Shown one piece after another: positions 9,540 through 18,776 of a stretch of DNA of 64,000 bases (position 1 is its first letter; the number at the start of each line of letters is the position of its first letter). The notes under the pieces were generated by a model. That model was not told the DNA's origin, did not search any database, and saw only the letters and a program-made list of their open reading frames with translations. The position numbers and the translations under genes were made by a program. The stretch is from the NCBI RefSeq assembly GCF_000816085.1, contig NZ_CP008747.1, forward strand, positions 1,674,001 through 1,738,000, read 5' to 3'. Origin of the DNA: Staphylococcus hyicus (GTDB taxonomy: Bacteria; Bacillota; Bacilli; Staphylococcales; Staphylococcaceae).

Positions 9540-12127
9540 AAGCATCTTTTAAAAACAGGTTGATGACATGTATTAAAATCATTTTAATGGCTATAGGTGT
9601 GGCGGCTGTAGTATACATCCCAGTCATTTATCGATTTGTAACAGATGGTTTTATTTACAGTGGGAATGGAGATGGCTTTAAGCAAATGATGCCGTTCCAA
9701 CGATTTTTATATGATCGCTTTACACACTTCTCCTCCTTATATGACATTTCACTTGGACTTGGTGGAGATTACTATATGGATTTAGCATATTACTATTCAA
9801 CATCTGTTGTGATGTATTTAAATTTTATTTTTATTGCGATTGGTCAATGGCTATTTCATATAAATCCCACCGAGATGTCATTTTGGCCAGCCAATCAAAT
9901 TTTTACAGGTTTCTTTAAATGCATGATGACATTTATCGTGACATATGGTTTATTTCGTGAGTTTCATTTGAGAGGTAAATATCGATTTATTGGTGCATTT
10001 TTATATAGTGCATCCTCTGTGTTATATTATTTTAATTTTACTTGGTCATTTTTCGGGGATATTTTAATTTTCTTACCATTATCAATATGGGGAATCGAAC
10101 GATTTCTAAAACAACGAAAAATTGGGCTCTTTATCTTTGCCATAAGTTTAACTTTATACTCTAATTTCTATTTTAGTTACTATGAGACAATTGCTTTAAC
10201 AACTTATTTAACGTATCGCATTATTTTTCAACATCCTAATGACGTCTTATCACGATGGCAGAAAATATATTTATTGGTTCCCGCTACATTATTAAGTTTT
10301 TGCATCGCATCTTTTGGCTTTGTATCCGGTGTTCGATCTTTTTTAAATAATGATCGCTCTTTAAATCAAATTAACATTTCACCTATTATTGATTTTTCTC
10401 AAAAATACCATATTTTTACAAATGGGTTTTACATTACACTCACCTTCATTGTCATCGTCGCATTATGTTCATTTAAACTGTATCAATATTATTATTTTAA
10501 AATGTTCGCAATTTTAACATGGTGTATTTTAATTGGTTCACTTTCACTATACTTTGATAGTTTTTTCAATGGTTTTTCAGTGCCACAACGGCGCTGGGTC
10601 TATTTATTAGCTTTATCAACCAGTGCTTTAATCGCGTTATGGTTAAAACATTTCTCGGAATTAACTTTAAGTGACTATTTAAAAGCGTTGTCACCTTTGG
10701 TCATTTTGGGTGTCTTCACAATATTGTTCTCTCGTGGCGCTATGTGGTGGATGATTGTTGGCCTAATGATATTAATACTTTTAGGCTATATGTTATGGCG
10801 CGGTCGCGCACGTTCTAAATGGTTTATGTCCGTTGTCATCATACTTTTTGTCCTTCAACAATTTATTTTATTAATCAACTACCATACGAACAATATCGCT
10901 CATTACCAATCTACAATGAAAGATATGTACGCCGCTAAGTACCATAGTCAACCATTGCAACAAAAGATAAATACTATTACGTCCCACCAAAAAGACTTAG
11001 ATCGTATAGATTACATGGACAGTTATGCTGTAAATGCAGGAATGATTTATAAATTTAATGGTGTCTCACTATATTCAAGTATTTTTGATGGAAATATCCT
11101 TGAATACTACGATAAAACGATGCAAATTAATATGGAGTATGATAGTAATAGTACGTACCGAATGTTGGGTAACCGAGCGAATTTATATGCACTATGGGGT
11201 GTGACCGATCGTATTAAGAAATCGCCCGATCGCAATTTACCTTATGGTATGAAAGTTGGAGAAAGAATCACAGATGGTGCAACAACATGGGATCATTCGC
11301 ATAATACAATCCATTATCCTGCTGCGCATTTAACATCAAACATCTATGACCCTAAAATGCTAAAATCTCCTATCGACCGTGAACATGCCATGTTACAAGG
11401 GGTAGTGACCGATCAACGAAAAGCTAATGCCCAAATAGATGGGAACCCTAATTTAGTTTCAAAAGCGTCCATCACAAACCGAGATGCGCAAATGTCAGGC
11501 AATACGTTACATGTTAAACAAACAGATGGTGGTGTCACTGTAACATTACCGCATACTATTAATACACAATATAAAGATTATTACATTGCATTAGATGTCG
11601 AATTGATAAGCCCCAACCAACCACACTACTTAGATGTGAACGACTTTCACCAACGTCGCTCTAACTTAGATTATCAATACCGTCGTTTCGTCACACCTGT
11701 AACGGTAAGAGTTCCTGTTCAAGATAAAATACACATTAAACTTAAAAAAGGGACTTATCGTTTTCAACTAAAAGGCATTTATGGCGAAAATTATCACACA
11801 TTACAAAAGGCGCAACATTCAGTAGAGCCTGTTCAAGTTTCACGGCATCGCCATCGTTTAGACGTGAGAATGTCCCCTAAAAAAGAGAGTTATCTTGTAT
11901 TACCTATTCCATACAGAGAGGGTTTATATGCATCAGTTAATGGTGAAAAAAGAGCGATCACTCAAGGTAATGGAATTCAGTCAATCGTTCAAGTTCACAA
12001 AGGTGAACATCAACTTACTGTGCATTATGCGATTCCGCATTGGCCATTATTACTTCTATTAACAATCATCGGTATTGGAGGCGCATGGTTATATAGAAGA
12101 TGGTTAGTAAAAAGCAACCGTTTTTAA
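9536..12127 (+). CDS. YfhO-family membrane glycosyltransferase, copy 2
   Basis: Paralogue of the preceding gene: 863 residues, same layout of N-terminal membrane helices, extracellular domain and final C-terminal helix. Shared blocks include LGGDYYMDLAYYYSTS, VSGVRSFLNNDRS, FNGFSVPQRRWVYLLALSTS and KFNGVSLYSSIFDG. The first loop motif is GNGDGFKQM (Asp46) against GPNDGIEQM in copy 1, so the Glu is replaced by Lys. It starts at a TTG overlapping the stop of copy 1, with GAGTGA upstream. The divergence between copies points to an old duplication and perhaps different acceptors. Ends the unit; a strong terminator follows. Confidence 0.88.
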   Translation: MKASFKNRLMTCIKIILMAIGVAAVVYIPVIYRFVTDGFIYSGNGDGFKQMMPFQRFLYDRFTHFSSLYDISLGLGGDYYMDLAYYYSTSVVMYLNFIFIAIGQWLFHINPTEMSFWPANQIFTGFFKCMMTFIVTYGLFREFHLRGKYRFIGAFLYSASSVLYYFNFTWSFFGDILIFLPLSIWGIERFLKQRKIGLFIFAISLTLYSNFYFSYYETIALTTYLTYRIIFQHPNDVLSRWQKIYLLVPATLLSFCIASFGFVSGVRSFLNNDRSLNQINISPIIDFSQKYHIFTNGFYITLTFIVIVALCSFKLYQYYYFKMFAILTWCILIGSLSLYFDSFFNGFSVPQRRWVYLLALSTSALIALWLKHFSELTLSDYLKALSPLVILGVFTILFSRGAMWWMIVGLMILILLGYMLWRGRARSKWFMSVVIILFVLQQFILLINYHTNNIAHYQSTMKDMYAAKYHSQPLQQKINTITSHQKDLDRIDYMDSYAVNAGMIYKFNGVSLYSSIFDGNILEYYDKTMQINMEYDSNSTYRMLGNRANLYALWGVTDRIKKSPDRNLPYGMKVGERITDGATTWDHSHNTIHYPAAHLTSNIYDPKMLKSPIDREHAMLQGVVTDQRKANAQIDGNPNLVSKASITNRDAQMSGNTLHVKQTDGGVTVTLPHTINTQYKDYYIALDVELISPNQPHYLDVNDFHQRRSNLDYQYRRFVTPVTVRVPVQDKIHIKLKKGTYRFQLKGIYGENYHTLQKAQHSVEPVQVSRHRHRLDVRMSPKKESYLVLPIPYREGLYASVNGEKRAITQGNGIQSIVQVHKGEHQLTVHYAIPHWPLLLLLTIIGIGGAWLYRRWLVKSNRF

Positions 12128-12141
12128 TAAATGCTTCATAC

Positions 12142-12192
12142 AACACCCCCCTCAGCGTAGTATTGCTACGGTGAAGGGGGGTGTTATCATTT
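12142..12192 (+). terminator. terminator of the gtrA-yfhO unit
   Basis: AACACCCCCC (12142-12151) pairs with GGGGGGTGTT, with a further CGTAG/CTACG stem inside, followed by ATCATTTTG. Fifteen bases after the yfhO stop. The C-run stem is unusually strong for this AT-rich genome; the T tract is short. Confidence 0.75.
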
Positions 12193-12461
12193 TGTATAAT
12201 CATCATTGGGTTAAGAGCTAATATTAAGTTTTTATAATTCTAAAACACATTTACATAGGCATATTGTTTTTTTATATTATGAACATTTATAAATGGCGTG
12301 TTATACATTTAATTTACGCACGCGCGAGAAATGCAATCGCCTATTCTCCCTAAATTTGTTCAAAAGCGCATTCAATTGTTCACCTTTGTATTATATGTCG
12401 CGTCTTATTGTTGAAGTATGTGTATGTTAAAATCATTTTAAACATGCACACTGTATCAAAT
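12193..12461. other. AT-rich gap between convergent genes
   Basis: No reading frame of interest. An imperfect hairpin at about 12419-12450 (TGTGTATGTT against AACATGCACA) sits just after the PAP2 gene on the minus strand but lacks a U tract. Nothing else seen. Confidence 0.6.
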
Positions 12462-13094
12462 TCAAATAATTTCAAACACTTTAGCATGTTTAAAATATTT
12501 ACGTAAATCAAATTTCAACTTATAAAGTCGGTACAACATTAAAGACATGTTAACCCAGAAAATGCCAAATGTCACGCCGCCGATGACATCTGTAATAAAG
12601 TGTGCGTGAAAATAAAGTCTTGAAAACAAAATACTTATCCATAAAATCATGACAACCGAAAACGCACCCCAACGTACGAGGCGATGACTGATTTTCGGTA
12701 TAAACACGATAAATAACAACATGACAATCAGTGTGCTTGAGAGTGAATGCCCACTTGGAAATGAAAAACCTGTATCATTTAATAAATGGTCATATGGGCG
12801 AAGACGATGAAAAAAATCCTTTAATATAAATCCTAAAATACCGCCACTTGCCACTGTTCCTAACATCCAGAATGCGAATAGATAATATTTTTTTACCATT
12901 AATATAAGTGCACCGATTATAATTAAAATAACAAACGTAAGTACATCACCGTATGTGGCAACAAATGTCATATACCCGTTAAAAAATCCATGGTTGAATA
13001 CCATATGCGGCTCTCCAAATTGTTGCATAAACCATTTGAATACGCCGTGATCTAATGTGAATGTCAATTTAAAATTTAACGCCACACTACTCAT
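12462..13094 (-). CDS. PAP2-family membrane phosphatase
   Basis: Integral membrane phosphatase of 210 residues with about six hydrophobic segments. The three PAP2 motifs are complete: KDFFHRLRP (92-100), PSGH (113-116) and SRLYFHAHFITD with the catalytic His165 and Asp169. Substrates in this family include undecaprenyl pyrophosphate, phosphatidate and phosphatidylglycerophosphate; the sequence does not decide between them. It stands alone between convergent yfhO and the rplS operon. The ATG start has no clear Shine-Dalgarno site, so the true start is uncertain by a few codons. Confidence 0.88.
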   Translation of the reverse strand: MSSVALNFKLTFTLDHGVFKWFMQQFGEPHMVFNHGFFNGYMTFVATYGDVLTFVILIIIGALILMVKKYYLFAFWMLGTVASGGILGFILKDFFHRLRPYDHLLNDTGFSFPSGHSLSSTLIVMLLFIVFIPKISHRLVRWGAFSVVMILWISILFSRLYFHAHFITDVIGGVTFGIFWVNMSLMLYRLYKLKFDLRKYFKHAKVFEII

Positions 13095-13428
13095 AATGAT
13101 AATAAAGATAAAGCTACTGACAATAGAAGTTATTTTCAGTTTTATCGGTCATCAATACGTATGTTATCGTTCACATCGTGAAAAGTTAACAAAATTTAAA
13201 ATAAAATAGTCTCATTTTATTTTACTATTGTATTTTAAATCCCCGTATTTTATAGACCTACCCCCTTTTTTGTACATTTTTTATAGTATAGCTCTTTTTC
13301 AATTTTTCCACATGCATATGAAGCCGTAATTTGTGCTCATCCATTAGACCTATTCGTACGTTAATCCATAATAAAAAAGCCTGAACACCTCATCTTTAAC
13401 AGATGTGCATTCAAGCTTTATACATGTA
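13095..13428. other. intergenic region PAP2-rplS
   Basis: Contains the rplS terminator (13372-13418) and an AT-rich region upstream of the PAP2 gene. A small inverted repeat TTCAC-ATC-GTGAA is present near 13170. I found no convincing -35/-10 pair for the PAP2 gene. Confidence 0.6.
13372..13418 (-). terminator. terminator of the rpsP-rimM-trmD-rplS genes
   Basis: On the minus strand a long imperfect stem AAGCTTGAATGC / GTGTTCAGGCTT with inner CATCT/AGATG is followed by TTTTTTAT. It starts about 11 bases after the rplS stop. Confidence 0.85.
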
Positions 13429-13779
13429 TTAGCGAATTTCTTGGATACGTGCTGCTTTACCACGTAAGCTACGTAAGTAGTATAGTTTCGCACGACGAAC
13501 TTTACCACGACGTTTTAATTCGATTTTTTCAATTTTTGGTGTGTGCAACGGGAATGTACGTTCAACACCAACTCCTGATGAAATTTTACGAACTGTGAAT
13601 GTTTCAGAAATACCGCCACCGCGACGTTTAATTACAACACCTTCGAATACTTGGATACGCTCACGTGTACCTTCGACGATACGTACGTGTACACGTAATG
13701 TATCACCAGCACGGAATGTTGGGATATCGTCACGTAATTGTGATTTCGTTACTGCTTCGATTAATTTGTGGTTTGTCAT
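13429..13779 (-). CDS. rplS: 50S ribosomal protein L19
   Basis: Protein of the large subunit at the 30S-50S interface, 116 residues. The L19 pattern is clear: [30 protein letters not shown], the central [21 protein letters not shown] cut short here, and the basic C-terminus [20 protein letters not shown] with GAAGGAGAG upstream. Last gene of the rpsP-rimM-trmD-rplS series; it also has its own promoter overlapping the end of trmD. Confidence 0.98.
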   Translation of the reverse strand: MTNHKLIEAVTKSQLRDDIPTFRAGDTLRVHVRIVEGTRERIQVFEGVVIKRRGGGISETFTVRKISSGVGVERTFPLHTPKIEKIELKRRGKVRRAKLYYLRSLRGKAARIQEIR

Positions 13780-13867
13780 TTTATATACTCTCCTTCAACC
13801 TATGTTCTTGCCTTGACAATAAATAGCAGCGGATCATAGTGATTTTTGTGCATTTCACACTCAGAAT

Positions 13868-13896
13868 ATTGTAGCAAAGTTTTAGTCCATTTTCAA
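13868..13896 (-). promoter_or_regulatory. internal sigma-A promoter for rplS
   Basis: Minus-strand TTGAAA (13891-13896), exactly 17 bases, TACAAT (13868-13873). The -35 lies inside the last codons of trmD. The transcript would start near 13861, giving a leader of about 80 bases before rplS. Confidence 0.65.
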
Positions 13897-14619
13897 TGTT
13901 CTTTTGTGTGATTCTACAATTTTCTTATCTTCATTTGTGAGCGGATACCGTTCAAGTAAATCCGGTCGCTTTTCTAATGTACGCTTTAATGATTGTTCAC
14001 GACGCCATTTTTCGATGTGTGCATGATTTCCTGAAAGTAATACATCTGGTACAACATGACCTTCAAATTCCCTTGGTCTCGTGTATTGCGGATATTCTAA
14101 TAATCCACTAGAAAACGAATCGTCTTCGTGTGAAACCTGATTTCCTAACACGTCTGGAAGGAGTCGAACGATGGCATCTGTCATAACCATAGCAGGTAAT
14201 TCTCCACCTGTAAGGACAAAATCACCTACAGAAAACTCATCTGTAACAAGCGCTTCTCGAATGCGCTCATCGTATCCTTCATAATGTCCACAGATAAAAA
14301 CAATATGTTCTGCTCTTGAAAGGGCCTCGGCCTGTTGTTGGTCAAAACGGCGACCTTGAGGCGTCATTAAAATCACTCGTGTATGATCCGTTGTCTCTAA
14401 ATCACGCATCGCATTAAAGATAGGTTCAGGCTTTAAAACCATACCTTGACCCCCGCCATATGGATAATCATCCACCTGGTTATGTTTATTATTCGCGTAA
14501 TCTCTAAAATTAATCGTACGTGTCTGTAAAATTTCTTTATCACGTGCACGTTTTAAAATAGACGCATTGAATACACCTTCAAACATTTCTGGAAATAACG
14601 TTAAATAATCAATTCTCAT
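13882..14619 (-). CDS. trmD: tRNA (guanine-N1-)-methyltransferase
   Basis: Methylates G37 of tRNAs reading CUN, CCN and CGG codons, using S-adenosylmethionine, and so prevents frameshifting. The 245 residues include the SPOUT trefoil knot: [14 protein letters not shown] near residue 54, [13 protein letters not shown] near 111 and [15 protein letters not shown] near 131. It overlaps rimM by four bases (start within ATGA), so translation is coupled. rplS follows. Confidence 0.98.
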   Translation of the reverse strand: MRIDYLTLFPEMFEGVFNASILKRARDKEILQTRTINFRDYANNKHNQVDDYPYGGGQGMVLKPEPIFNAMRDLETTDHTRVILMTPQGRRFDQQQAEALSRAEHIVFICGHYEGYDERIREALVTDEFSVGDFVLTGGELPAMVMTDAIVRLLPDVLGNQVSHEDDSFSSGLLEYPQYTRPREFEGHVVPDVLLSGNHAHIEKWRREQSLKRTLEKRPDLLERYPLTNEDKKIVESHKRTLKMD

Positions 14620-15119
14620 TCATTTAACAATCCTTCCATTGGTGTAATGACGATACGCTTTTCTTCAATATCAATGTCTTTCACAACATCAGCAATATAA
14701 GGAATTAAATGTTCTTTTTCGCCTTTAACTACCCATACATCGTTAGCACCTGTCTCAAATATTTCAGTGACACGCCCTATTGGACGCGCACCATCAAATA
14801 CTGTACATCCTATAATATCAGAATAGTAGTATTCATGTTCAGCTAATTCGATATCTTTATGGTCACGCTCTTGATATAATGATTGCCCTTTTAAATGTTC
14901 TATATCATTAATATTGTTATAACCATCAAATGTTAACATATGTAGCCCTTTGTGCATACGATGTGTACGGACAGTGAGTGACACGGTTTGTCCTTTTTCA
15001 TTCACTTCAAGTATTTCTCCTGGCTGAAAACGTACATCAGTAAAATCTGAATTAGATTGAATTTTGACTTCCCCTTTGATGCCATGTGTATTGACGATTT
15101 TACCCACTTCTACTTTCAT
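14616..15119 (-). CDS. rimM: ribosome maturation factor RimM
   Basis: Factor that binds S19 and helps assemble the head of the 30S subunit. The protein is 167 residues: an N-terminal RimM domain ([16 protein letters not shown]) and a C-terminal PRC barrel ([13 protein letters not shown] to [13 protein letters not shown]). The open frame runs 28 codons further upstream, but those codons pass through a terminator hairpin; the ATG at 15119 has a perfect AGGAGG nine bases upstream and gives the family start MKVEVGKI. It lies between rpsP and trmD. Confidence 0.97.
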   Translation of the reverse strand: MKVEVGKIVNTHGIKGEVKIQSNSDFTDVRFQPGEILEVNEKGQTVSLTVRTHRMHKGLHMLTFDGYNNINDIEHLKGQSLYQERDHKDIELAEHEYYYSDIIGCTVFDGARPIGRVTEIFETGANDVWVVKGEKEHLIPYIADVVKDIDIEEKRIVITPMEGLLNE

Positions 15120-15150
15120 CGATTGGGCCTCCTCTTTCAAAAATAATAAA

Positions 15151-15203
15151 CAAAAAAAGTGAGACGTAAAATCAAACACTTCAATTTGATTTCGTCGTCT
15201 CAC
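15151..15203 (-). terminator. strong terminator between rpsP and rimM
   Basis: Minus strand: GTGAGACG...GAAATCAAA pairs with TTTGATTTT.CGTCTCAC (about 18 pairs, one bulge), followed directly by TTTTTTTG. It lies inside the gap between two co-directional genes of the same operon, so it probably lets rpsP be made in excess of rimM-trmD. Confidence 0.85.
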
Positions 15204-15224
15204 CTACGTTAATGAACTCTAGAA

Positions 15225-15500
15225 TTATTTTGCTTTCTTTTGTTCGTCAAACGTTTTTAAGATACCTTCACGTGAAAGAATGTTGTGAACTGTATCTGTT
15301 GGTTTAGCACCATCTTTTAACCATTTAAGTGCTAATTCTTCATTAATTGTAACCTCAGGTGCATTGACTGCAGATGGGTTGTAAGTACCGATTTGCTCGA
15401 TGATACGACCATCACGTGGTGAACGTGCATCAGCCACTACGATACGGTAGAATGGATTTCTTTTTGAACCTAAACGTGTTAAACGAATTTTAACTGCCAT
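15225..15500 (-). CDS. rpsP: 30S ribosomal protein S16
   Basis: Small-subunit protein, 91 residues. [20 protein letters not shown] and [11 protein letters not shown] are the family signature; IEQIGTYNP and the typical DGAKPTDTV near residue 68 follow. ATG with AAAGGAGCG nine bases upstream. It has its own promoter after ffh and is followed by a strong terminator before rimM. No KH-domain gene (khpA) lies between rpsP and rimM, unlike in Bacillus. Confidence 0.98.
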   Translation of the reverse strand: MAVKIRLTRLGSKRNPFYRIVVADARSPRDGRIIEQIGTYNPSAVNAPEVTINEELALKWLKDGAKPTDTVHNILSREGILKTFDEQKKAK

Positions 15501-15551
15501 TTATAATACGCTCCTTTAAATTTTCAATAGTTTTGTTATCTACAAGAAATT

Positions 15552-15580
15552 ATAATAACAGGGTTTTCGATGTTTGTAAA
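15552..15580 (-). promoter_or_regulatory. sigma-A promoter for rpsP
   Basis: Minus-strand TTTACA (15575-15580), 17 bases, TATTAT (15552-15557), with an extended -10 TG one base before it. About 45 bases of leader precede rpsP. Confidence 0.65.
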
Positions 15581-15699
15581 GAGAAAATACTTTACCAATT
15601 TAAAAATGATGCTAAATGCTTTCATTAGGCAACGTTATCACCTATTTTATTTACCTTGACTTTGATTTCAACTCAAAAAGCGTTAGCGTTTGGACACAA

Positions 15700-15744
15700 A
15701 TATAAGGAGTAGAAATGATATCACTTCGATTTCATTCCTACTCC
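15700..15744 (-). terminator. hairpin after ffh
   Basis: Minus-strand GGAGTAGGAATGA pairs with TCATTTCTACTCC (15706-15744) with few mismatches, nine bases after the ffh stop, followed by TTATATTTG. The weak U run suggests partial termination. Confidence 0.65.
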
Positions 15745-15752
15745 TCTAACCA

Positions 15753-17120
15753 TTAAAATGGCAGATTCATACCTTTCAGCATGTTTTGCATTTGGCTTTG
15801 TTTACCTTTTTTACCTTTAGCTCCACCTGTAAATTGTTTCATCATTTTTTTCATATCATTAAACTGTTTTAGTAAACGGTTTACTTCTTGTAATGAACGA
15901 CCTGATCCAGCAGCAATACGACGTTTACGTGAAATATTTAACTTTGCAGGATTCTCACGTTCTGCTGGTGTCATCGATTGAATAATTGCTTTAATATGAT
16001 CGATTTGTTTATCGCTCATTTGTAAGTTGTTGATCCCTTTCATTTTATTCATTCCAGGAATCATTTTCATGATGTCATCTAAAGGCCCTAAGTTTTTCAC
16101 TTGATCGAGTTGTTCTAGGAAATCCTCTAACGTAAAGGATGAATCACGCATTTTCTTTTCTAAATCTTTTGCTTTTGATTCATCTACATCTTGTTGGGCT
16201 TTTTCAATAAGGCTCAATACATCACCCATGCCTAGAATACGCGATGCCATACGTTCTGGATGGAACAATTCCAAGCCATCCATTTTTTCACTCATACCTA
16301 CAAACTTAATTGGTTTTTGTGTAACAGCACGAATTGAGAGCGCCGCACCACCACGTGTATCTCCATCAAGTTTTGTAAGTGTGACACCTGTCACATCAAG
16401 TTGTTTGTCGAATGAATCTGCGACGTTGACTGCATCTTGACCTGTCATCGCATCAACAACTAACATAATTTCATCAGGTTTAGAAATTTCTTTAACTTCT
16501 TGCAATTCGTTCATTAATGCTTCATCAATGTGTAAACGACCTGCAGTATCAATAATTACAAAATCAAGATGTTCTTCTTTGGCGTGTTTTAACGCATTTT
16601 CAACAATTTGTTGGGGTGGGACTTGGTCGCCTTCCGAATATACAGGAATATCGATTTGCTTCCCTACGGTTTGTAATTGATTGATTGCGGCTGGACGATA
16701 AATATCTCCAGCTACAAGTAATGGTTTTTTATTATATTTTTTTCGCATTAATAATGCAAGCTTACCGGCAGTTGTTGTTTTACCGGCACCTTGTAAGCCG
16801 ACCATCATTACTACAGTTGGTGGCTTTTTCGCCATTGTGATACGACTATTGTCGCCACCCATTAACGTTGTCAATTCTTCTTGTACAATCTTTATTACTT
16901 GTTGTCCTGGAGTCAATGATTTCATTACATCAGAACCAAGTGCACGTTCTGACACTGTGTTCACAAAGTTTTTCACAACTTTGAAGTTGACATCGGCTTC
17001 AAGTAAAGCAAGGCGTACTTCTCGCATCATCAATTTAATGTCCGCCTCTGTCACTTTACCTTTACCTTTTATTTTCTGCATCGTCTCTTGCAGTCGATCG
17101 GATAACCCTTCAAATGCCAT
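15753..17120 (-). CDS. ffh: signal recognition particle protein Ffh (SRP54)
   Basis: GTPase and signal-sequence-binding subunit of the signal recognition particle, which brings nascent membrane proteins to FtsY. The 455 residues show the N domain (1-90), the G domain with GLQGAGKTTTAGKLA near 108, DTAGRLHIDE near 190 and TKLDGDTRGG near 247, then the methionine-rich M domain with SRKRRIAAGSGRS near 400 and a C-terminus rich in Met, Lys and Gly. ATG with AGGAGGGG upstream. ylxM lies 14 bases before it in the same operon. Confidence 0.98.
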   Translation of the reverse strand: MAFEGLSDRLQETMQKIKGKGKVTEADIKLMMREVRLALLEADVNFKVVKNFVNTVSERALGSDVMKSLTPGQQVIKIVQEELTTLMGGDNSRITMAKKPPTVVMMVGLQGAGKTTTAGKLALLMRKKYNKKPLLVAGDIYRPAAINQLQTVGKQIDIPVYSEGDQVPPQQIVENALKHAKEEHLDFVIIDTAGRLHIDEALMNELQEVKEISKPDEIMLVVDAMTGQDAVNVADSFDKQLDVTGVTLTKLDGDTRGGAALSIRAVTQKPIKFVGMSEKMDGLELFHPERMASRILGMGDVLSLIEKAQQDVDESKAKDLEKKMRDSSFTLEDFLEQLDQVKNLGPLDDIMKMIPGMNKMKGINNLQMSDKQIDHIKAIIQSMTPAERENPAKLNISRKRRIAAGSGRSLQEVNRLLKQFNDMKKMMKQFTGGAKGKKGKQSQMQNMLKGMNLPF

Positions 17121-17134
17121 TAAGTGACCCCTCC

Positions 17135-17467
17135 TTATTCTAAGTCTTCTAATTCTTTAATATAGCGTTTTAATATTTCAGGTTGGTCAAGCGCTTGCTT
17201 CATTAATTCATAGAGTTCTTGACGGCGCGTAAAACGGCGATATAACCCTAACTTTTTCTCATAATCTTCTACTAAGTCGCCAGTTCTTCTTATATTATCA
17301 TAAACAGCTTGTCGACTCACATCAAACGTTTCTGCGATTTCACTTAACGCATAATCTTCTAAGTAAAATAATCTTAAATAGTTACGCTGTTTTTCAGTTA
17401 ATAACGATTGATAAAAATCAAACAAGTAGTTCATTCGAATTGTTTTAATTAAATCATTGTCGTTCAT
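17135..17467 (-). CDS. ylxM: YlxM-family helix-turn-helix protein
   Basis: Small sigma-70 region-4-like HTH protein (110 residues) that partners Ffh/FtsY in Firmicutes; it is proposed to modulate SRP function. Visible: [19 protein letters not shown] and [13 protein letters not shown], the HTH. I start at the ATG at 17467 ([15 protein letters not shown]), which fits relatives; the open frame extends nine codons further into the end of ftsY. It overlaps ftsY by 14 bases and precedes ffh by 14. Confidence 0.93.
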   Translation of the reverse strand: MNDNDLIKTIRMNYLFDFYQSLLTEKQRNYLRLFYLEDYALSEIAETFDVSRQAVYDNIRRTGDLVEDYEKKLGLYRRFTRRQELYELMKQALDQPEILKRYIKELEDLE

Positions 17468-18776
17468 CCGTCTCGTCACCATTTTCGTTGTCATCTGTCG
17501 TTACACTTTGTTCAATCATATCAGCAAACAGACCATAAACATAACTTTCCGCATTGAATGGTTGTAAGTCATCTAATTTTTCTCCGAGTCCAACATATTT
17601 AACTGGAATGTGTAATTCGTTTCGAATCGCAAGGACAATACCACCTTTTGCAGTACCATCAAGTTTTGTTAATACGATGCCTGTCACATCTGTTACTTCT
17701 TTAAATGCTTTGGCTTGTGCTAAGGCATTTTGACCCGTAGTGGCATCTAAACATAATAAGACTTCGTGTGGTGCTTCAGGGATCGCACGACCAATGACAC
17801 GTTTCACTTTTTGAAGCTCATTCATTAAGTTTTGTTTGTTCTGAAGGCGTCCTGCTGTGTCACAAATTAAAATGTCGACACCTTTATTTTTAGCAGCATT
17901 AATTGCATCATACATTACTGCTGCAGGATCTGATCCTTCTTTTTGACGCACAACCTCAACACCAACACGGTCTCCCCAAACTTGAAGTTGCTCAATGGCA
18001 CCTGCTCGGAACGTATCACCAGCAGCAAGCATTACTTTTTTACCTTGTGCTTGATAGCGATGCGCAAGCTTACCAATTGTAGTTGTTTTACCTACGCCAT
18101 TTACACCAACCATTAAAATAACATTGAGACGGTCATCTTCTAAGTTCATTTCTTCAGACTTATCATCTTCTTGATGGTAAATCTCAACCATTTTTTCTAC
18201 AATCGTTTCACGTAAATCTTCGGTTTCAGTGACATTGCGACGTTTTGCTTCCATACGCAGTTCATCCACAAGTTCCATAACAGTATTGAAACCAACATCC
18301 GCTTGAATTAACATTTCTTCTAATGCTTCAAAAAAGTCTTCATCCACAGTACGATAATGGGCAATTAAGTTGTTTAATTGCGTTTGAAAATTTTCACGTG
18401 ATTTCTCTAGACCATCGCGGAACTTAGCACCAATTTTTTGTGCCTCAAGTTCTTCAAACTCTTCGATAGACATCAGGCCATCATCTTCAAAGTCATCATC
18501 CCAACTTTGAACTTTCCAGTCAATTTCATTCGCTTTTAACTTTTTCTTTTTAGGGGGTGTTTGCTTCACTTCCGAATGCGACAACTGCGCGTTTTTATTA
18601 TCAGGTTGCGGATGATTTGATTCTAATTGACGATGAAAATCTTGATTCTCATCACGCCACTCCACTTCCTCATGGGATTCATTTTTACGTTCAGATTCAA
18701 ATTCATCCAATTTCCCTAAATCTTTTTCAATGTCTTGTCCACTAAATTTGTCTTTAAGTCGTTTAAAAAAGCTCAT
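17454..18776 (-). CDS. ftsY: signal recognition particle receptor FtsY
   Basis: Membrane-associated GTPase receptor of the SRP. The 440-residue protein has an acidic, low-complexity A region (about 1-125, many Glu, Asp, Lys, Gln), then N and G domains: [16 protein letters not shown] near 225, [14 protein letters not shown] near 250, [10 protein letters not shown] near 305 and [10 protein letters not shown] near 370. Starts directly after the smc stop. The gene order smc-ftsY-ylxM-ffh joins chromosome and targeting functions in one transcript. Confidence 0.97.
   Translation of the reverse strand: MSFFKRLKDKFSGQDIEKDLGKLDEFESERKNESHEEVEWRDENQDFHRQLESNHPQPDNKNAQLSHSEVKQTPPKKKKLKANEIDWKVQSWDDDFEDDGLMSIEEFEELEAQKIGAKFRDGLEKSRENFQTQLNNLIAHYRTVDEDFFEALEEMLIQADVGFNTVMELVDELRMEAKRRNVTETEDLRETIVEKMVEIYHQEDDKSEEMNLEDDRLNVILMVGVNGVGKTTTIGKLAHRYQAQGKKVMLAAGDTFRAGAIEQLQVWGDRVGVEVVRQKEGSDPAAVMYDAINAAKNKGVDILICDTAGRLQNKQNLMNELQKVKRVIGRAIPEAPHEVLLCLDATTGQNALAQAKAFKEVTDVTGIVLTKLDGTAKGGIVLAIRNELHIPVKYVGLGEKLDDLQPFNAESYVYGLFADMIEQSVTTDDNENGDETDERQ

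Noticed and set aside
15120-15203. 28-codon N-terminal extension of rimM
   Set aside because: These codons translate a terminator hairpin; AGGAGG before the internal ATG and the family start place the true start at 15119.
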